Positions 6,314 through 15,357 of a stretch of DNA of 51,147 nucleotides are shown here, piece after piece. Within the stretch, counting starts at the first letter, position 1. Each line of letters opens with the position of its first letter. Under the pieces are notes generated by a model. The model had not been told where the DNA came from. It was given only the letters and a program-made list of their open reading frames with translations, and did not search any database. Made by a program: the position numbers and the translations under genes. Source of the stretch: Rhodospirillaceae bacterium (GTDB lineage: Bacteria; Pseudomonadota; Alphaproteobacteria; Rhodospirillales; Casp-alpha2); NCBI GenBank assembly GCA_018698795.1, contig JABIPG010000125.1, positions 1 through 51,147 of the forward strand. Direction: 5' to 3'.

Positions 6314-8488
6314 TTAGCCGGAAACCGTCTCGGTGCGGAGAAAGAGGTCCGGTTGCGCGACGACCAGTGATGACGGGAATATCAGACTAACGCGCGTTCC
6401 GACCGTTTCTTCGCTTTCGAGTTCAAATCGACCTCCATGCTGTTCGATCAACCATTTGGTAATCGGCAAGCCAAGACCCGTGCCTTGATGGTCGCGAGAC
6501 ATGGCCGAAGCGACTTGGCCGAATGGCGTCAGGATACGCTCGATATCTTCGTCCCTCACACCGACGCCGGTATCGGAAATCGACAACACCACGGAACCAT
6601 CATCCCCATGACCGGTCTCGACCGTCACAGTGCCGCCGGCTGGCGTAAATTTGGCGGCGTTCGACAATAGATTTATCAGCATGCGCGAAACTGCCGTCGG
6701 GTCCGCGGAAACCATTGGCAGGTCATCGGCCATACGCGTCTCTAAAATCAAACCGGCATTGCGCACTTGCTCGTTGACGATCCGAAGCGCCGCAAGCACC
6801 GGGTCGGCCACGTCGGTCTGCTCCAGAACCAGCTTGTAGCTTCCCGCCTCAATTTTCGAGATATCGAGAATATCGTTGATGATGCTCAACAGATGTTGAC
6901 CGCTGTGATGGATATCGTTGACGTAGTCGGCATATCTGGGATTGCCGATGTCACCAAAAGCACTGCTCAAAATAATGTCGGAAAAACCGATTATCGCATT
7001 CAGCGGCGTGCGGATTTCGTGGCTCATATTAGCCAGAAACTCGGACTTGGCGCGGTTGCCGGATTCGGCCGCTTCCATGGCGTGGCGCATTTCCTCTTCG
7101 ACCTGTTTTCGCGCACTGATGTCACGCACCACGCTGACATACCCAACCAGATGGCCGGTTTCGGCAATGATAGCCGAACGAACCATCTCTCCGAGGAATA
7201 TCTCACCGTTCTTGCGTCGGAACCGAGCTTCAAATATGGCGTCGCCGGTAACTTCGGAGCCATCGGGAATATCTCTTCCGACACGCTCGAACTCTGCATC
7301 ATCGGCAAACGCTAGGGCGCCATCACGGCCTTCGATTTCTTCTTGCGTGTAACCGAAATCGCGGGTGAATGCTTTGTTGATTCGGGTGATCCGGCGCGTC
7401 GCGTCGGCCACAGCCATTGGATCGGAGATATTGCCGAGTATCAATTCGAGGAACGAGCGCTGCTGTTTGAGTTCACGCGTACGCTCTTCGACGCGGCGTG
7501 AAACCACCGAGTTTTCGGCAAGCATCATGGCAAACGCAATCACAGCAATGACGGTCGCAATCAAACCGCCATAACGCACGGTATCTGCCGTGCCGATACG
7601 CGGCCCCCCCCGGTAATCCGGCATCACATCCCAATGCAAATCCCATTTCGCCTGTCCGTTCGACAATCGGACGGTATATGTCTTGGCCGATCTTTTGTAG
7701 GGTGCCGAACCGCCAATGAGATTTCTGACGAGGCTTTCTTCAGTAGTTTTGGTTTCGCGCTCGCTAAGACGCAAGCGCAGTCCCTCCGGTGTTTGTTGGC
7801 TGGTGAAATCGCGGACGAACTTCACAAGATCGATGGATGCAACCAAGATCCCTTGTTCATCGCCATTTCGCACGGTGGTTCCGATCAGCGTGCAAAGACT
7901 ACCATCTGTGGCGCGGAAGGCAGGCCCCATAGTCACGTCACCGGGCGTGCGATAAGCGCTTGATACGACGGCGTGGGTGCCGACGTTACTGGCGAGATCG
8001 ACGCCCAAGGCCAAGCCTGTCGTCGAGTCCGAAGTGGCGGCAATAGGGAAGGTTTCGTAAATATCGGGCGCAGGTTGCGTCTCGTCGCCATAGACCCATA
8101 TTTTCTTGCCGAGCCGAAGCTCGGCATCATTTCGACGCTCTTGAGTTACCCGCCATGCGAATGCCACGGACTTGGGGTAAATATCAAGATTCCAATCTTC
8201 CAATTTAGAAGCCGCGACTTCCAAATCGGATGAATCGAGCTCGATCTCGGGCCCGAACTGTACGGCCATGGCGCGTAGCGCCAGAAATACCTGATTGATT
8301 CGCGATTGCGCCGCATCCGTGGCGACCAAAACGTCGGCATTGGCATGGCTAAGCCACGTTTCGCGAGCGTCGCGCTCTAGTTTTTCACCGGCAAAGTAAG
8401 ACGCCGCCACCCCGATAGCGACAAATCCAGCGAGGAGTATTGATGATCGCCACCGGCCACGTGATTTATTGACGCTCGCTTTGGTCAC
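6314..8488 (-). CDS. Membrane sensor histidine kinase, CHASE-PAS-HisKA-HATPase
   Basis: 724 aa from GTG 8488. The order is: a transmembrane segment (about 15-33), a periplasmic CHASE domain (about 75-260, SVAFAWRV and SAYRTPGDVTMGPAF), a second transmembrane segment (about 305-325, GLIATVIAVIAFAMMLA), a PAS domain with PAC (about 345-465), the HisKA dimerisation helix with phospho-acceptor H490 in MSHEIRTPLN, and a HATPase domain with N box NLLSNAAKFT (about 606-615), G1 DTGVGV (about 639) and G2 GTGLGL (about 669-674). It therefore senses a small ligand outside the membrane. No response regulator is adjacent and no receiver domain is fused, so it is an orphan kinase. The ligand is unknown. 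Confidence 0.92.
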   Translation of the reverse strand: MTKASVNKSRGRWRSSILLAGFVAIGVAASYFAGEKLERDARETWLSHANADVLVATDAAQSRINQVFLALRAMAVQFGPEIELDSSDLEVAASKLEDWNLDIYPKSVAFAWRVTQERRNDAELRLGKKIWVYGDETQPAPDIYETFPIAATSDSTTGLALGVDLASNVGTHAVVSSAYRTPGDVTMGPAFRATDGSLCTLIGTTVRNGDEQGILVASIDLVKFVRDFTSQQTPEGLRLRLSERETKTTEESLVRNLIGGSAPYKRSAKTYTVRLSNGQAKWDLHWDVMPDYRGGPRIGTADTVRYGGLIATVIAVIAFAMMLAENSVVSRRVEERTRELKQQRSFLELILGNISDPMAVADATRRITRINKAFTRDFGYTQEEIEGRDGALAFADDAEFERVGRDIPDGSEVTGDAIFEARFRRKNGEIFLGEMVRSAIIAETGHLVGYVSVVRDISARKQVEEEMRHAMEAAESGNRAKSEFLANMSHEIRTPLNAIIGFSDIILSSAFGDIGNPRYADYVNDIHHSGQHLLSIINDILDISKIEAGSYKLVLEQTDVADPVLAALRIVNEQVRNAGLILETRMADDLPMVSADPTAVSRMLINLLSNAAKFTPAGGTVTVETGHGDDGSVVLSISDTGVGVRDEDIERILTPFGQVASAMSRDHQGTGLGLPITKWLIEQHGGRFELESEETVGTRVSLIFPSSLVVAQPDLFLRTETVSG

Positions 8489-8647
8489 TACACCCCCGTT
8501 TCGGAGTTTCCACGCCCCGCAGCGAATTTATCGGTCCCCGCTGCAGCTCAGAAATCCCCTACCGCAACCCGAGTATTCACATCACAATACACTAGATCAT
8601 TCGAGAGGATGGACCAAGAATCTTATAACCAATAGGAGTGGTTTAAA

Positions 8648-10159
8648 TCAGTGACCGCCGTCACTCCCGGCATGGAAATTGAACACAGCACCTTCCTTGA
8701 TGCCGCTCGGCCAACGCGCGGTGATGGTCTTCAGTTTCGTATAAAACCGCACACCTTCCATGCCGTGGATGGAATGGTCACCAAACAACGATGCTTTCCA
8801 GCCGCCGAAGCTATGGTACGCGACCGGCACCGGGATCGGCACATTGACACCGACCATGCCGACGTTGATGGACTGAGTAAAATCCCGTGCCGTATCGCCA
8901 TCACGCGTGAAGATGGCCGTGCCGTTACCGTATTCGTGATCCAACACCAATTGCTTGGCGTCTTCGTAAGATTGCGCACGCACGGTGCTTAGGACGGGGC
9001 CGAAAATCTCATCGCGGTAGATCGACATGTCAGATGTGACCTTGTCGAACAACGTACCACCGACGAAGAAGCCGTTTTCATAGCCCTGTAAGTTCAGCCC
9101 GCGACCATCGACCACAAGCTCCGCTCCCGCACCCACGCCTTCGTCGATGTAGCGCTCGATCTTTTCTTTCGACTCGCGCGTAATCACCGGTCCCATTTCA
9201 GCCGCAGTGTCGGTGTACGGGCCGACCTTGAGAGCCTGCACCCGGGGCGCCAAGCGCCGGATAAACTCATCTCCGGTCTCCTCGCCTACCGTGACCGCGA
9301 CCGAAATCGCCATGCAACGCTCTCCGGCTGAGCCATAGGCCGCGCCCATGGCCGCATCGACAACTTGGTCCATATCGGCATCAGGCATGATGATCATATG
9401 GTTCTTGGCACCGCAAAGCGCTTGTACCCGCTTGCCGTTTTTGCAACCGGTCTCGTAAATGTAGCGGCCGATGGCGGTCGAACCGACGAAGCTGATGGCA
9501 CTGACAGTCGGGTCGTCCAACAATGTATCCACGGCTTCCTTGTCGCCGTTTACGACGTTCAAGCAGCCTTTCGGCAAACCAGCTTCGATTAAAAGCTCCG
9601 CCATCCTAAGTGAACACGACGGTACTTTCTCTGACGGCTTGAGAATGAAGGTATTGCCGCAAGCAAGTGCTACGGGGAACATCCACATCGGCACCATGGC
9701 CGGAAAATTGAACGGTGTAATTCCGGCGCAAACGCCGACCGGCTGGCGCACGTTGTAGCTGTCGACCTGACCGGCTACGGCCTCGGAATAATCGGTTTTC
9801 AGCAACTGCGGAATGCCGCAAACGAATTCCACCACTTCCAGGCCGCGACTGATGGATCCCTTGGCGTCTTCCAAGGTTTTGCCGTGCTCGGCTGAAACCA
9901 AATGGGCCAGTTCATCCATGTGCTCGATCAAGAGCGCGCGAAAATTAAACATCACCTGGGCGCGCTTCGCCGGCGGCGTCGCAGCCCAGCGCGGCAAGGC
10001 TTTGGCGGCAGATTCAATGGCAACGCGCACTTCGTCGGCACTGGCCAACGGCACGGATTTTTCCACCTCTCCGGTGGCCGGGTTGCAAACATCGCCGGTG
10101 CGGCCGCTTTTTCCGGCCACACGTTCGCCATCAATAAAATGCCACAGATCGTCGCTCAT
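8648..10159 (-). CDS. mmsA: CoA-acylating methylmalonate/malonate-semialdehyde dehydrogenase
   Basis: 503 aa from ATG 10159 with GGGGAGA upstream. The enzyme converts (methyl)malonate semialdehyde with CoA and NAD+ to propionyl- or acetyl-CoA plus CO2. The catalytic cysteine is C282 (SAGERCMAIS). The general-base glutamate of ordinary aldehyde dehydrogenases is replaced by Asn in CGAKNHMI (N253), a hallmark of this CoA-dependent family. It follows the omega-aminotransferase gene by 95 bases on the same strand. This pairing resembles bauA-bauC of beta-alanine breakdown, where the aminotransferase makes malonate semialdehyde. The gene may thus extend the taurine cluster to beta-alanine. Confidence 0.93.
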   Translation of the reverse strand: MSDDLWHFIDGERVAGKSGRTGDVCNPATGEVEKSVPLASADEVRVAIESAAKALPRWAATPPAKRAQVMFNFRALLIEHMDELAHLVSAEHGKTLEDAKGSISRGLEVVEFVCGIPQLLKTDYSEAVAGQVDSYNVRQPVGVCAGITPFNFPAMVPMWMFPVALACGNTFILKPSEKVPSCSLRMAELLIEAGLPKGCLNVVNGDKEAVDTLLDDPTVSAISFVGSTAIGRYIYETGCKNGKRVQALCGAKNHMIIMPDADMDQVVDAAMGAAYGSAGERCMAISVAVTVGEETGDEFIRRLAPRVQALKVGPYTDTAAEMGPVITRESKEKIERYIDEGVGAGAELVVDGRGLNLQGYENGFFVGGTLFDKVTSDMSIYRDEIFGPVLSTVRAQSYEDAKQLVLDHEYGNGTAIFTRDGDTARDFTQSINVGMVGVNVPIPVPVAYHSFGGWKASLFGDHSIHGMEGVRFYTKLKTITARWPSGIKEGAVFNFHAGSDGGH

Positions 10160-10204
10160 TGTTCTTCTCCCCGGAGTTCGCGTTGTCTTCCACCTGAATG
10201 TGAA

Positions 10205-10228
10205 CGGGGCGATGATCAAACCGCCCCG
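10205..10228 (-). terminator. Intercistronic GC hairpin between tpa and mmsA
   Basis: CGGGGCG at 10205-10211 pairs perfectly with CGCCCCG at 10222-10228 across a 10-base loop. It lies 27 bases past the tpa stop codon. No U run follows on the minus strand, so it is more likely an mRNA-stabilising or partial attenuation stem than a full terminator. Confidence 0.4.
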
Positions 10229-10254
10229 CTACACGAACCGTTTATACACCCGCG

Positions 10255-11565
10255 TTAGATGGCTTCAAGTGTTGCCCGCAACTTGTCGATCATTTCATCG
10301 ACCTGGGCTTTTTCGGCGACAAATGCCGGCGCGACAATTCCTGCATCGCCGGTGAACTTGAGATGCATGCCGTTCCAGAAAAGGTCCTTTTGCACCTGAG
10401 TACCAAGTGCGCCAGGCGCGCCCTTGGGTTTCAGTTCGACGGCGCCCAACAGGCCGTACCCGCGGATATCTTTCACGCAATCGAGGTCCCGCAGGCTGAA
10501 CAGGCCGTCGAGGAAATAGTCGCTAAGCTGAGCGGCTTTATCGAAGCTATTCTCTTCGTCGTAAATCTTCTGCACCGCGATCCCCGCGGCACATGCGGCT
10601 GGGGGGCCGGAATAGGTGTAGCCATGGAAAAACTCAATAGCGTTTTCCGCCGCCGCCTCAGTGATGGTTTTATAGACCTCGTCGCTGACCGCGACCGCGC
10701 CCATTGGCTGCGCGCCGTTGGTCAGCGCTTTGGCCATGGTCATGATATCGGGGGTGACATCAAAGGCCTGTGAGGCAAAAGCATGGCCGAGACGACCGAA
10801 ACCGGTGATCACTTCATCAAACACCAGCAAAATGCCGTGCTCATCACAAATTTCACGCAACCGCTCCAGATACCCTTTCGGCGGCACCAGAACGCCGGTA
10901 GACCCCGCAATAGGTTCGACGAACACAGCCGCAATCGTTGAGCCGCCGTAGGTTTCACAGAAACGAGCCAGATCATCGGCCAATTCAGCGCCGCTTTCAG
11001 GGCGGCCACGCACAAACAGTTCGTCCGGGTTCCAGGTGTGGCGCATGGCGACCACGTTGGGCATCACACTGGTGAAGGTTTCGCGGTTTTTGACCATGCC
11101 GGCCAGAGATACACCGCCGATGTTAACACCATGATACGCGCGCTCGCGCGACACGAAGCGGGTGCGATGCCCCTCGCCACGTGCACGGTGATAGGCCATG
11201 ACCATTTTCAAGGCCGTGTCGATGGATTCAGAACCCGAATTGACGAAAAACACGTGATTGATCGAGTCCGGCGTGATGCGGGCGACGCGGTTGGCCAACT
11301 CGAACGCGCCGGGCGTCGAAGTCATGAACGGCGATGCGTAATCGTTTTCCAGCAGTTGCTGGTAAACCGCTTCAGCGATTTCCTTGCGACCGTGGCCCAA
11401 CGGACAACAGAACAAGCCCGAACAGCCATCAATGACCGTGCCGCCTTTATGGTCTGTGAAGTAAACACCACTACCGCCAACGATAAGGCGTGGATCCGCT
11501 TTGAACTCGCGGTTCGACGTGAACGGCATCCAGTGTTGTTCTAAGTCATTGGCCTGATATTGCAT
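10255..11565 (-). CDS. tpa: Taurine (omega-amino acid):pyruvate aminotransferase
   Basis: 436-aa class-III PLP aminotransferase. The internal aldimine lysine is K279 (TMAKALTNG), the PLP-ring aspartate is D250 (FDEVITGFGR), and NSGSESIDTALK (about 109-120) binds phosphate. It moves the amino group of taurine to pyruvate, giving sulfoacetaldehyde and alanine, the substrates of Xsc and Ald encoded nearby. The taurine assignment rests on context: divergent tauR, then tauABC, ald, xsc and pta. The sequence alone would also fit beta-alanine:pyruvate aminotransferase, and mmsA directly behind makes activity on both plausible. Confidence 0.88.
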   Translation of the reverse strand: MQYQANDLEQHWMPFTSNREFKADPRLIVGGSGVYFTDHKGGTVIDGCSGLFCCPLGHGRKEIAEAVYQQLLENDYASPFMTSTPGAFELANRVARITPDSINHVFFVNSGSESIDTALKMVMAYHRARGEGHRTRFVSRERAYHGVNIGGVSLAGMVKNRETFTSVMPNVVAMRHTWNPDELFVRGRPESGAELADDLARFCETYGGSTIAAVFVEPIAGSTGVLVPPKGYLERLREICDEHGILLVFDEVITGFGRLGHAFASQAFDVTPDIMTMAKALTNGAQPMGAVAVSDEVYKTITEAAAENAIEFFHGYTYSGPPAACAAGIAVQKIYDEENSFDKAAQLSDYFLDGLFSLRDLDCVKDIRGYGLLGAVELKPKGAPGALGTQVQKDLFWNGMHLKFTGDAGIVAPAFVAEKAQVDEMIDKLRATLEAI

Positions 11566-11649
11566 GGTGTGTCTCCTCCCGGTCGGCGGCGGCGGCTTTC
11601 TCAGCGCCCCAAACTCAACAATTCACATCCGGCGGGCATTCCTTGTCCG

Positions 11650-11685
11650 CCAGTCGAGCTTAACGTAGACTTTCCTACTGGCTCC
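11650..11685. promoter_or_regulatory. Candidate TauR sites in the tpa-tauR intergenic region
   Basis: The 164-base gap between the divergent tpa and tauR genes contains ACTGGCTCC at 11677-11685 and an inverted CCAGT at 11650-11654. The 9-mer ACTGGCTCC recurs exactly at 16509-16517 in front of tauA/ald. Both resemble the CTGGAC-type direct repeats that I recall for TauR in Rhodobacter. GGCTC/GAGCC at about 11680-11696 also form a short palindrome. Confidence 0.45.
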
Positions 11686-11729
11686 ATCGTAGAGCCAATT
11701 TTCGGATTTAACCTGGGCCAGCCAATATC

Positions 11730-13196
11730 ATGCGCGATAGCCTATTCCATCTTAGCCGGGTCGAGAATGCCTCGCTGCAAACGCAAATCCGCGAGATGCT
11801 GGTATCAAGCATCCTGGAGGGCGGCATCCCACATGGTGAGGCGCTACCGTCGAGCCGACGGATGGCGCAAATTTTGGGCGTTTCGCGCAATACCGTTGTG
11901 TTGACCTACCAGGCCCTGGTCGATGACGGGTATCTTCAGGCTCGTGAGCGAAGCGGATTTTACGTCAATCCGGAAATTCGAGAAAACCTGCCGGTTCGCG
12001 ATCCCGAACCCATAAAAGCGCCCATCAACGCACCCGATTGGAGCCGCCGGTTTCGCGTCCGCCCATCGGCGCAAGCCAATATCGAAAAGCCCACCGATTG
12101 GCGCGCCTATGAATATCCCTTTATTTATGGGCAAGTGGACGAAGAGTTATTCCCCATCGGCGCTTGGCGGGAATGCTCGCGCCAAGCCTTGGGCCGGCGC
12201 GCTATGGACGCCTGGACCGGAGACAGCCGCGAAAACGACGACCCCATGCTGGTCGAGCAAATCCGCACCCGACTGTTGCCTCGGCGCGGCATCTACGCCG
12301 ATAGCGATCAAATTTTAATTACACTAGGCGCACAGAACGCTCTTTACCTATTGGCCAGCCTGCTGATTTCGCCAGAGACCACGGTCGCCATGGAGGAACC
12401 CGGCTATGCCGATGCGCGCAACATTTTCAGCCTCAAGACCCGGCGCATTAGTCTGATCCCGGTGGATGAACGCGGTCTGCCGGTAGATGATCGGCTAAAC
12501 GGTGCCGACTACGTATTCGTAACACCCAGCCATCAGTTTCCAACCACCGTCACGATGCCCATTGAACGCCGCCAAGCGTTACTCCAGCACGCCGCTGAAC
12601 ACGACTCCATCATCATCGAAGACGACTACGAGGCCGAAACCAACTACGTCAGCGATCCGACACCGGCGCTGAAAACACTCGATACCGAAGACCGGGTGAT
12701 TTACATCGGCAGCCTTTCAAAAACACTATTTCCTGGGCTGCGCCTGGGCTACCTGGTTGGGTCAAAAGATTTGATCTCAGAGGCGCGGCATTTGCGCCGG
12801 CTGATGCTGCGCCACGCCCCCAACAACACGCAACGCACCGCGGCGCTGTTTATGTCGCTGGGCTATCACGACACACTGATCCACCGCTTGCATCGCGCCT
12901 ACCGCGAACGCTGGCAAGCGATCGGGGAAGCCCTGCAAACCCACATGCCCAACTCGACCCGTGAACCAACCTTCGGCGGCACCAGTTATTGGGTCCGCGG
13001 CCCCGATAGCCTAGACAGTGGCGTGTTAGAGGCCGCTGCCCGCGAGCAAGGTGTATTGATCGAACCCGGCACCGTCCACTTTGGCGGATCGCCGAGACCG
13101 CGTCAGTTTTTCCGGCTTGGCTTTTCCTCTATTGCCAAGGATCGCATCGAACCGGGAATCAAGACCCTAGCAAAAGTCGTGGAAAAACTAACCTAA
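11730..13196 (+). CDS. tauR: MocR/GntR-family taurine regulator
   Basis: 488 aa. The N-terminal GntR winged helix (about 12-80: LPSSRRMAQILGVSRNTVVLTYQAL) is joined by a linker to a fold-type-I aminotransferase domain (about 130-485). The PLP lysine is K331 in SLSKTLFPGLRLGYLVG, and the other PLP residues (IIEDDYEAE, TPSHQFPT) are retained. These regulators use PLP and an amino acid as ligand. TauR of alphaproteobacteria activates tpa, tauABC and xsc. It is divergent from tpa, the standard arrangement. No clear Shine-Dalgarno precedes ATG 11730. Confidence 0.9.
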   Translation: MRDSLFHLSRVENASLQTQIREMLVSSILEGGIPHGEALPSSRRMAQILGVSRNTVVLTYQALVDDGYLQARERSGFYVNPEIRENLPVRDPEPIKAPINAPDWSRRFRVRPSAQANIEKPTDWRAYEYPFIYGQVDEELFPIGAWRECSRQALGRRAMDAWTGDSRENDDPMLVEQIRTRLLPRRGIYADSDQILITLGAQNALYLLASLLISPETTVAMEEPGYADARNIFSLKTRRISLIPVDERGLPVDDRLNGADYVFVTPSHQFPTTVTMPIERRQALLQHAAEHDSIIIEDDYEAETNYVSDPTPALKTLDTEDRVIYIGSLSKTLFPGLRLGYLVGSKDLISEARHLRRLMLRHAPNNTQRTAALFMSLGYHDTLIHRLHRAYRERWQAIGEALQTHMPNSTREPTFGGTSYWVRGPDSLDSGVLEAAAREQGVLIEPGTVHFGGSPRPRQFFRLGFSSIAKDRIEPGIKTLAKVVEKLT

Positions 13197-13212
13197 CCCA
13201 CAATGCCACCAA

Positions 13213-14481
13213 TCAGCTCTTGCCCTTCCATGGCACCAGCACTCGCTCTGCTTTGCGCATCAAAATATCGATACCGTAGCCGATCACACCGATCAGGATG
13301 ATCCCCATAATCACGATATCCGTTTGCTGGAACTTGGATGCGGCAATGATCATTTTACCGGCCCCCTTTTCGGCCGCCACCAATTCAGCGGCGACCACCG
13401 TGCCCCAGCACACCCCCATGGCGACACGCGCGCCGGTAAATATCTCTGGCAGTGAATTCGGCACGATGACATGCAGTAGCAATTGGCGTTTTGACGCCCC
13501 CAGCGAATAGGCCGCGTGCACCTTGGTGATGTTGACGCCGGATACACCGGCGCGTGCCGCAATCGTCATGATCCAGAGCGCAGCCAGGAACAACAACGAG
13601 ATTTTGCCAGTTTCCCAGATGCCGAACCAGATGATCACCAGCGGGATCAACGCCAGCGGCGGCACCGGGCGCATAAACTCGACGATCGGGTCGAACCAAC
13701 CCCTAAACCACCCCGATAGCCCCATCGCGTAGCCGAGCGGAATACCGACGATACTGCCCAGCACAAACCCGGCGATCACGCGGATCAGCGACCACGCCAA
13801 ATTATCAAATAGCGTTACATTCTGGTATCCGGAGGTTGCGATCTCTATCAGCCGTTTGTAGACCGATTCCGGTGGCGGCAACCAGATCGGTTCCATCTGC
13901 CAACCCTTTTTCGGCTCAATCGACAGGCTGCCCTTGGACGTCATCCGGACCGATAGGTCGGACAATTTCACTTTCTGATTGGGTGAAATAGCCAACCCAT
14001 CAATGGCGACGACCTTATAGCCTTTGTCTTTGCCGCCATCATCATTGCGTTGCGCTTTCAACAGGCCCGATCGCCACGCGCCGATTTTAATGGCGTCATT
14101 CTTGGCGAAGCCGCCGTCGCCGGCCTTCGCATCCGGCAGCTCGATCTTTTCCCCGATTTTGTGAACCCGGACGAATACCGTGGCGTCATCTTTTTTACCT
14201 GCCGCGTTTTGCGCGGTGTAGGTAAATTGGGTATCGCCCTTGAAGGGCCCCGGCGCATGGAACGGCACCAGATTTGACCCTGTAAACGCGCCCCACAATA
14301 GAAACAACGTCACCACCGAGATGATCGAAGCAAACCGGTTGGGGGTGACGGCACTTTCGTCGCCGAATGTGACGGTCTTCAGACTGATGAAATCGTGCGC
14401 GTGCTCGGTCGAGCGGTAATAGATGTTGTAGATGAACATCGCGGCGGCAAAAACGACCACATAAACAAGTAAAATAATCAT
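13213..14481 (-). CDS. tauC: Taurine ABC transporter permease with enlarged N-terminal region
   Basis: 422 aa from ATG 14481, which overlaps the tauB stop as ATGA. The longer open frame is shadow sequence inside tauB. Residues about 215-420 are a normal binding-protein-dependent permease domain, with the EAA loop around AAYSLGASKRQLLLHVIVPNSLPEIFTG. Preceding it are two extra transmembrane helices (about 1-20 and 50-68) and a hydrophilic stretch of roughly 120 residues (about 72-195, with TQFTYTAQNAAG and VFVRVHKIGEKIELPDA) that looks like a beta-rich domain. The E. coli TauC is about 275 aa, so this is unusually long. The extra part probably lies in the periplasm and may contact TauA. Confidence 0.88.
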   Translation of the reverse strand: MIILLVYVVVFAAAMFIYNIYYRSTEHAHDFISLKTVTFGDESAVTPNRFASIISVVTLFLLWGAFTGSNLVPFHAPGPFKGDTQFTYTAQNAAGKKDDATVFVRVHKIGEKIELPDAKAGDGGFAKNDAIKIGAWRSGLLKAQRNDDGGKDKGYKVVAIDGLAISPNQKVKLSDLSVRMTSKGSLSIEPKKGWQMEPIWLPPPESVYKRLIEIATSGYQNVTLFDNLAWSLIRVIAGFVLGSIVGIPLGYAMGLSGWFRGWFDPIVEFMRPVPPLALIPLVIIWFGIWETGKISLLFLAALWIMTIAARAGVSGVNITKVHAAYSLGASKRQLLLHVIVPNSLPEIFTGARVAMGVCWGTVVAAELVAAEKGAGKMIIAASKFQQTDIVIMGIILIGVIGYGIDILMRKAERVLVPWKGKS

Positions 14482-15284
14482 GCCGCTGTCTCCTGCCGGC
14501 CCATGATTTCCTCTTCCATATCCCAAATCATGGAGAGGATCTCCTCGCGTTTTTCGCCGAAATCGTGCTCTTTCTTGACCTCGCGCAAGTCTTTGCCGAC
14601 CCCCATGTCGGCGAACGGCAGGCGATATTCCTTGTGCAGCCGACCGGGCCTGGGCGCCATCACGATCAATCGCTCGCCCAGCAGCAACGCTTCCTCCACC
14701 GAGTGAGTGATGAGGATGATTGTCTTGCCGGTTTCCTTCCAAAGCTTCAGCACCAGCCCCTGCATTTTCTCGCGTGTCAGCGCGTCCAATGCGCCCAAGG
14801 GCTCATCCATTAAAATAATATCGGGCTCGTTGGCGAGGCATCTTGCCAACGCCACGCGCTGCTGCATGCCGCCCGATAGCTCATAGATCATCTTGTCGCC
14901 AAAATCGTGCAACCCCACGGTTTCCAGCAAATGATCGACCTTGTCTTTAGTCTCTCCTTTTGGCCGGCCCAGCATATCGGGACCGAAGGCGATGTTCTTG
15001 CGGACGTTCATCCATTCGAACAGCGCACCTTGCTGAAACACCATACCGCGATCCGGACCCGGACCGCTGACAACTTTGTCATGCAACTTGATACGGCCTT
15101 CTGTCGGCACCAAAAAGCCAGCGAGAATATTGAGCAAAGTCGTTTTGCCGCAGCCCGATGGCCCCAGCACCGATAGCAATTCACCTTCGTCGAGATGTAG
15201 TGATACGTCCTTCAATGCCTGCACGCCGCCCCCACCCGGGAGTTCGAAATGCATGGAAATGGCGTCGATGGTTAGTCCGGACAT
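14478..15284 (-). CDS. tauB: Taurine ABC transporter ATP-binding protein
   Basis: 268 aa. Walker A GPSGCGKTT is at residues 41-49, the ABC signature LSGGMQQR around 143, Walker B DIILMDEP around 163, and the switch histidine lies in ILITHSVEEALLL. It powers uptake of taurine with the TauA binding protein and TauC permease. It is translationally coupled to tauC by an ATGA overlap and separated from tauA by 73 bases that contain a strong hairpin. The C-terminal extension beyond the nucleotide-binding domain (about 30 charged residues) is commonly variable. Confidence 0.93.
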   Translation of the reverse strand: MSGLTIDAISMHFELPGGGGVQALKDVSLHLDEGELLSVLGPSGCGKTTLLNILAGFLVPTEGRIKLHDKVVSGPGPDRGMVFQQGALFEWMNVRKNIAFGPDMLGRPKGETKDKVDHLLETVGLHDFGDKMIYELSGGMQQRVALARCLANEPDIILMDEPLGALDALTREKMQGLVLKLWKETGKTIILITHSVEEALLLGERLIVMAPRPGRLHKEYRLPFADMGVGKDLREVKKEHDFGEKREEILSMIWDMEEEIMGRQETAA

Positions 15285-15301
15285 GGCAACCTCCTCAAAT
15301 G

Positions 15302-15334
15302 AAAAAGGGACAGCCCGAGGCTTCGAGCTGTCCC
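15302..15334 (-). terminator. Hairpin with U tract between tauA and tauB (attenuator)
   Basis: On the minus strand GGGACAGC (complement of 15327-15334) pairs with GCTGTCCC (complement of 15307-15314), an 8-bp perfect stem extended by an inner CGA/TCG. Five U residues (15302-15306) follow at once. This has the shape of an intrinsic terminator, placed just after the tauA stop codon and before tauB. It would let the binding protein be made in excess over TauBC. Confidence 0.75.
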
Positions 15335-15357
15335 ATTCTTTTCAACTTAGGATGATA

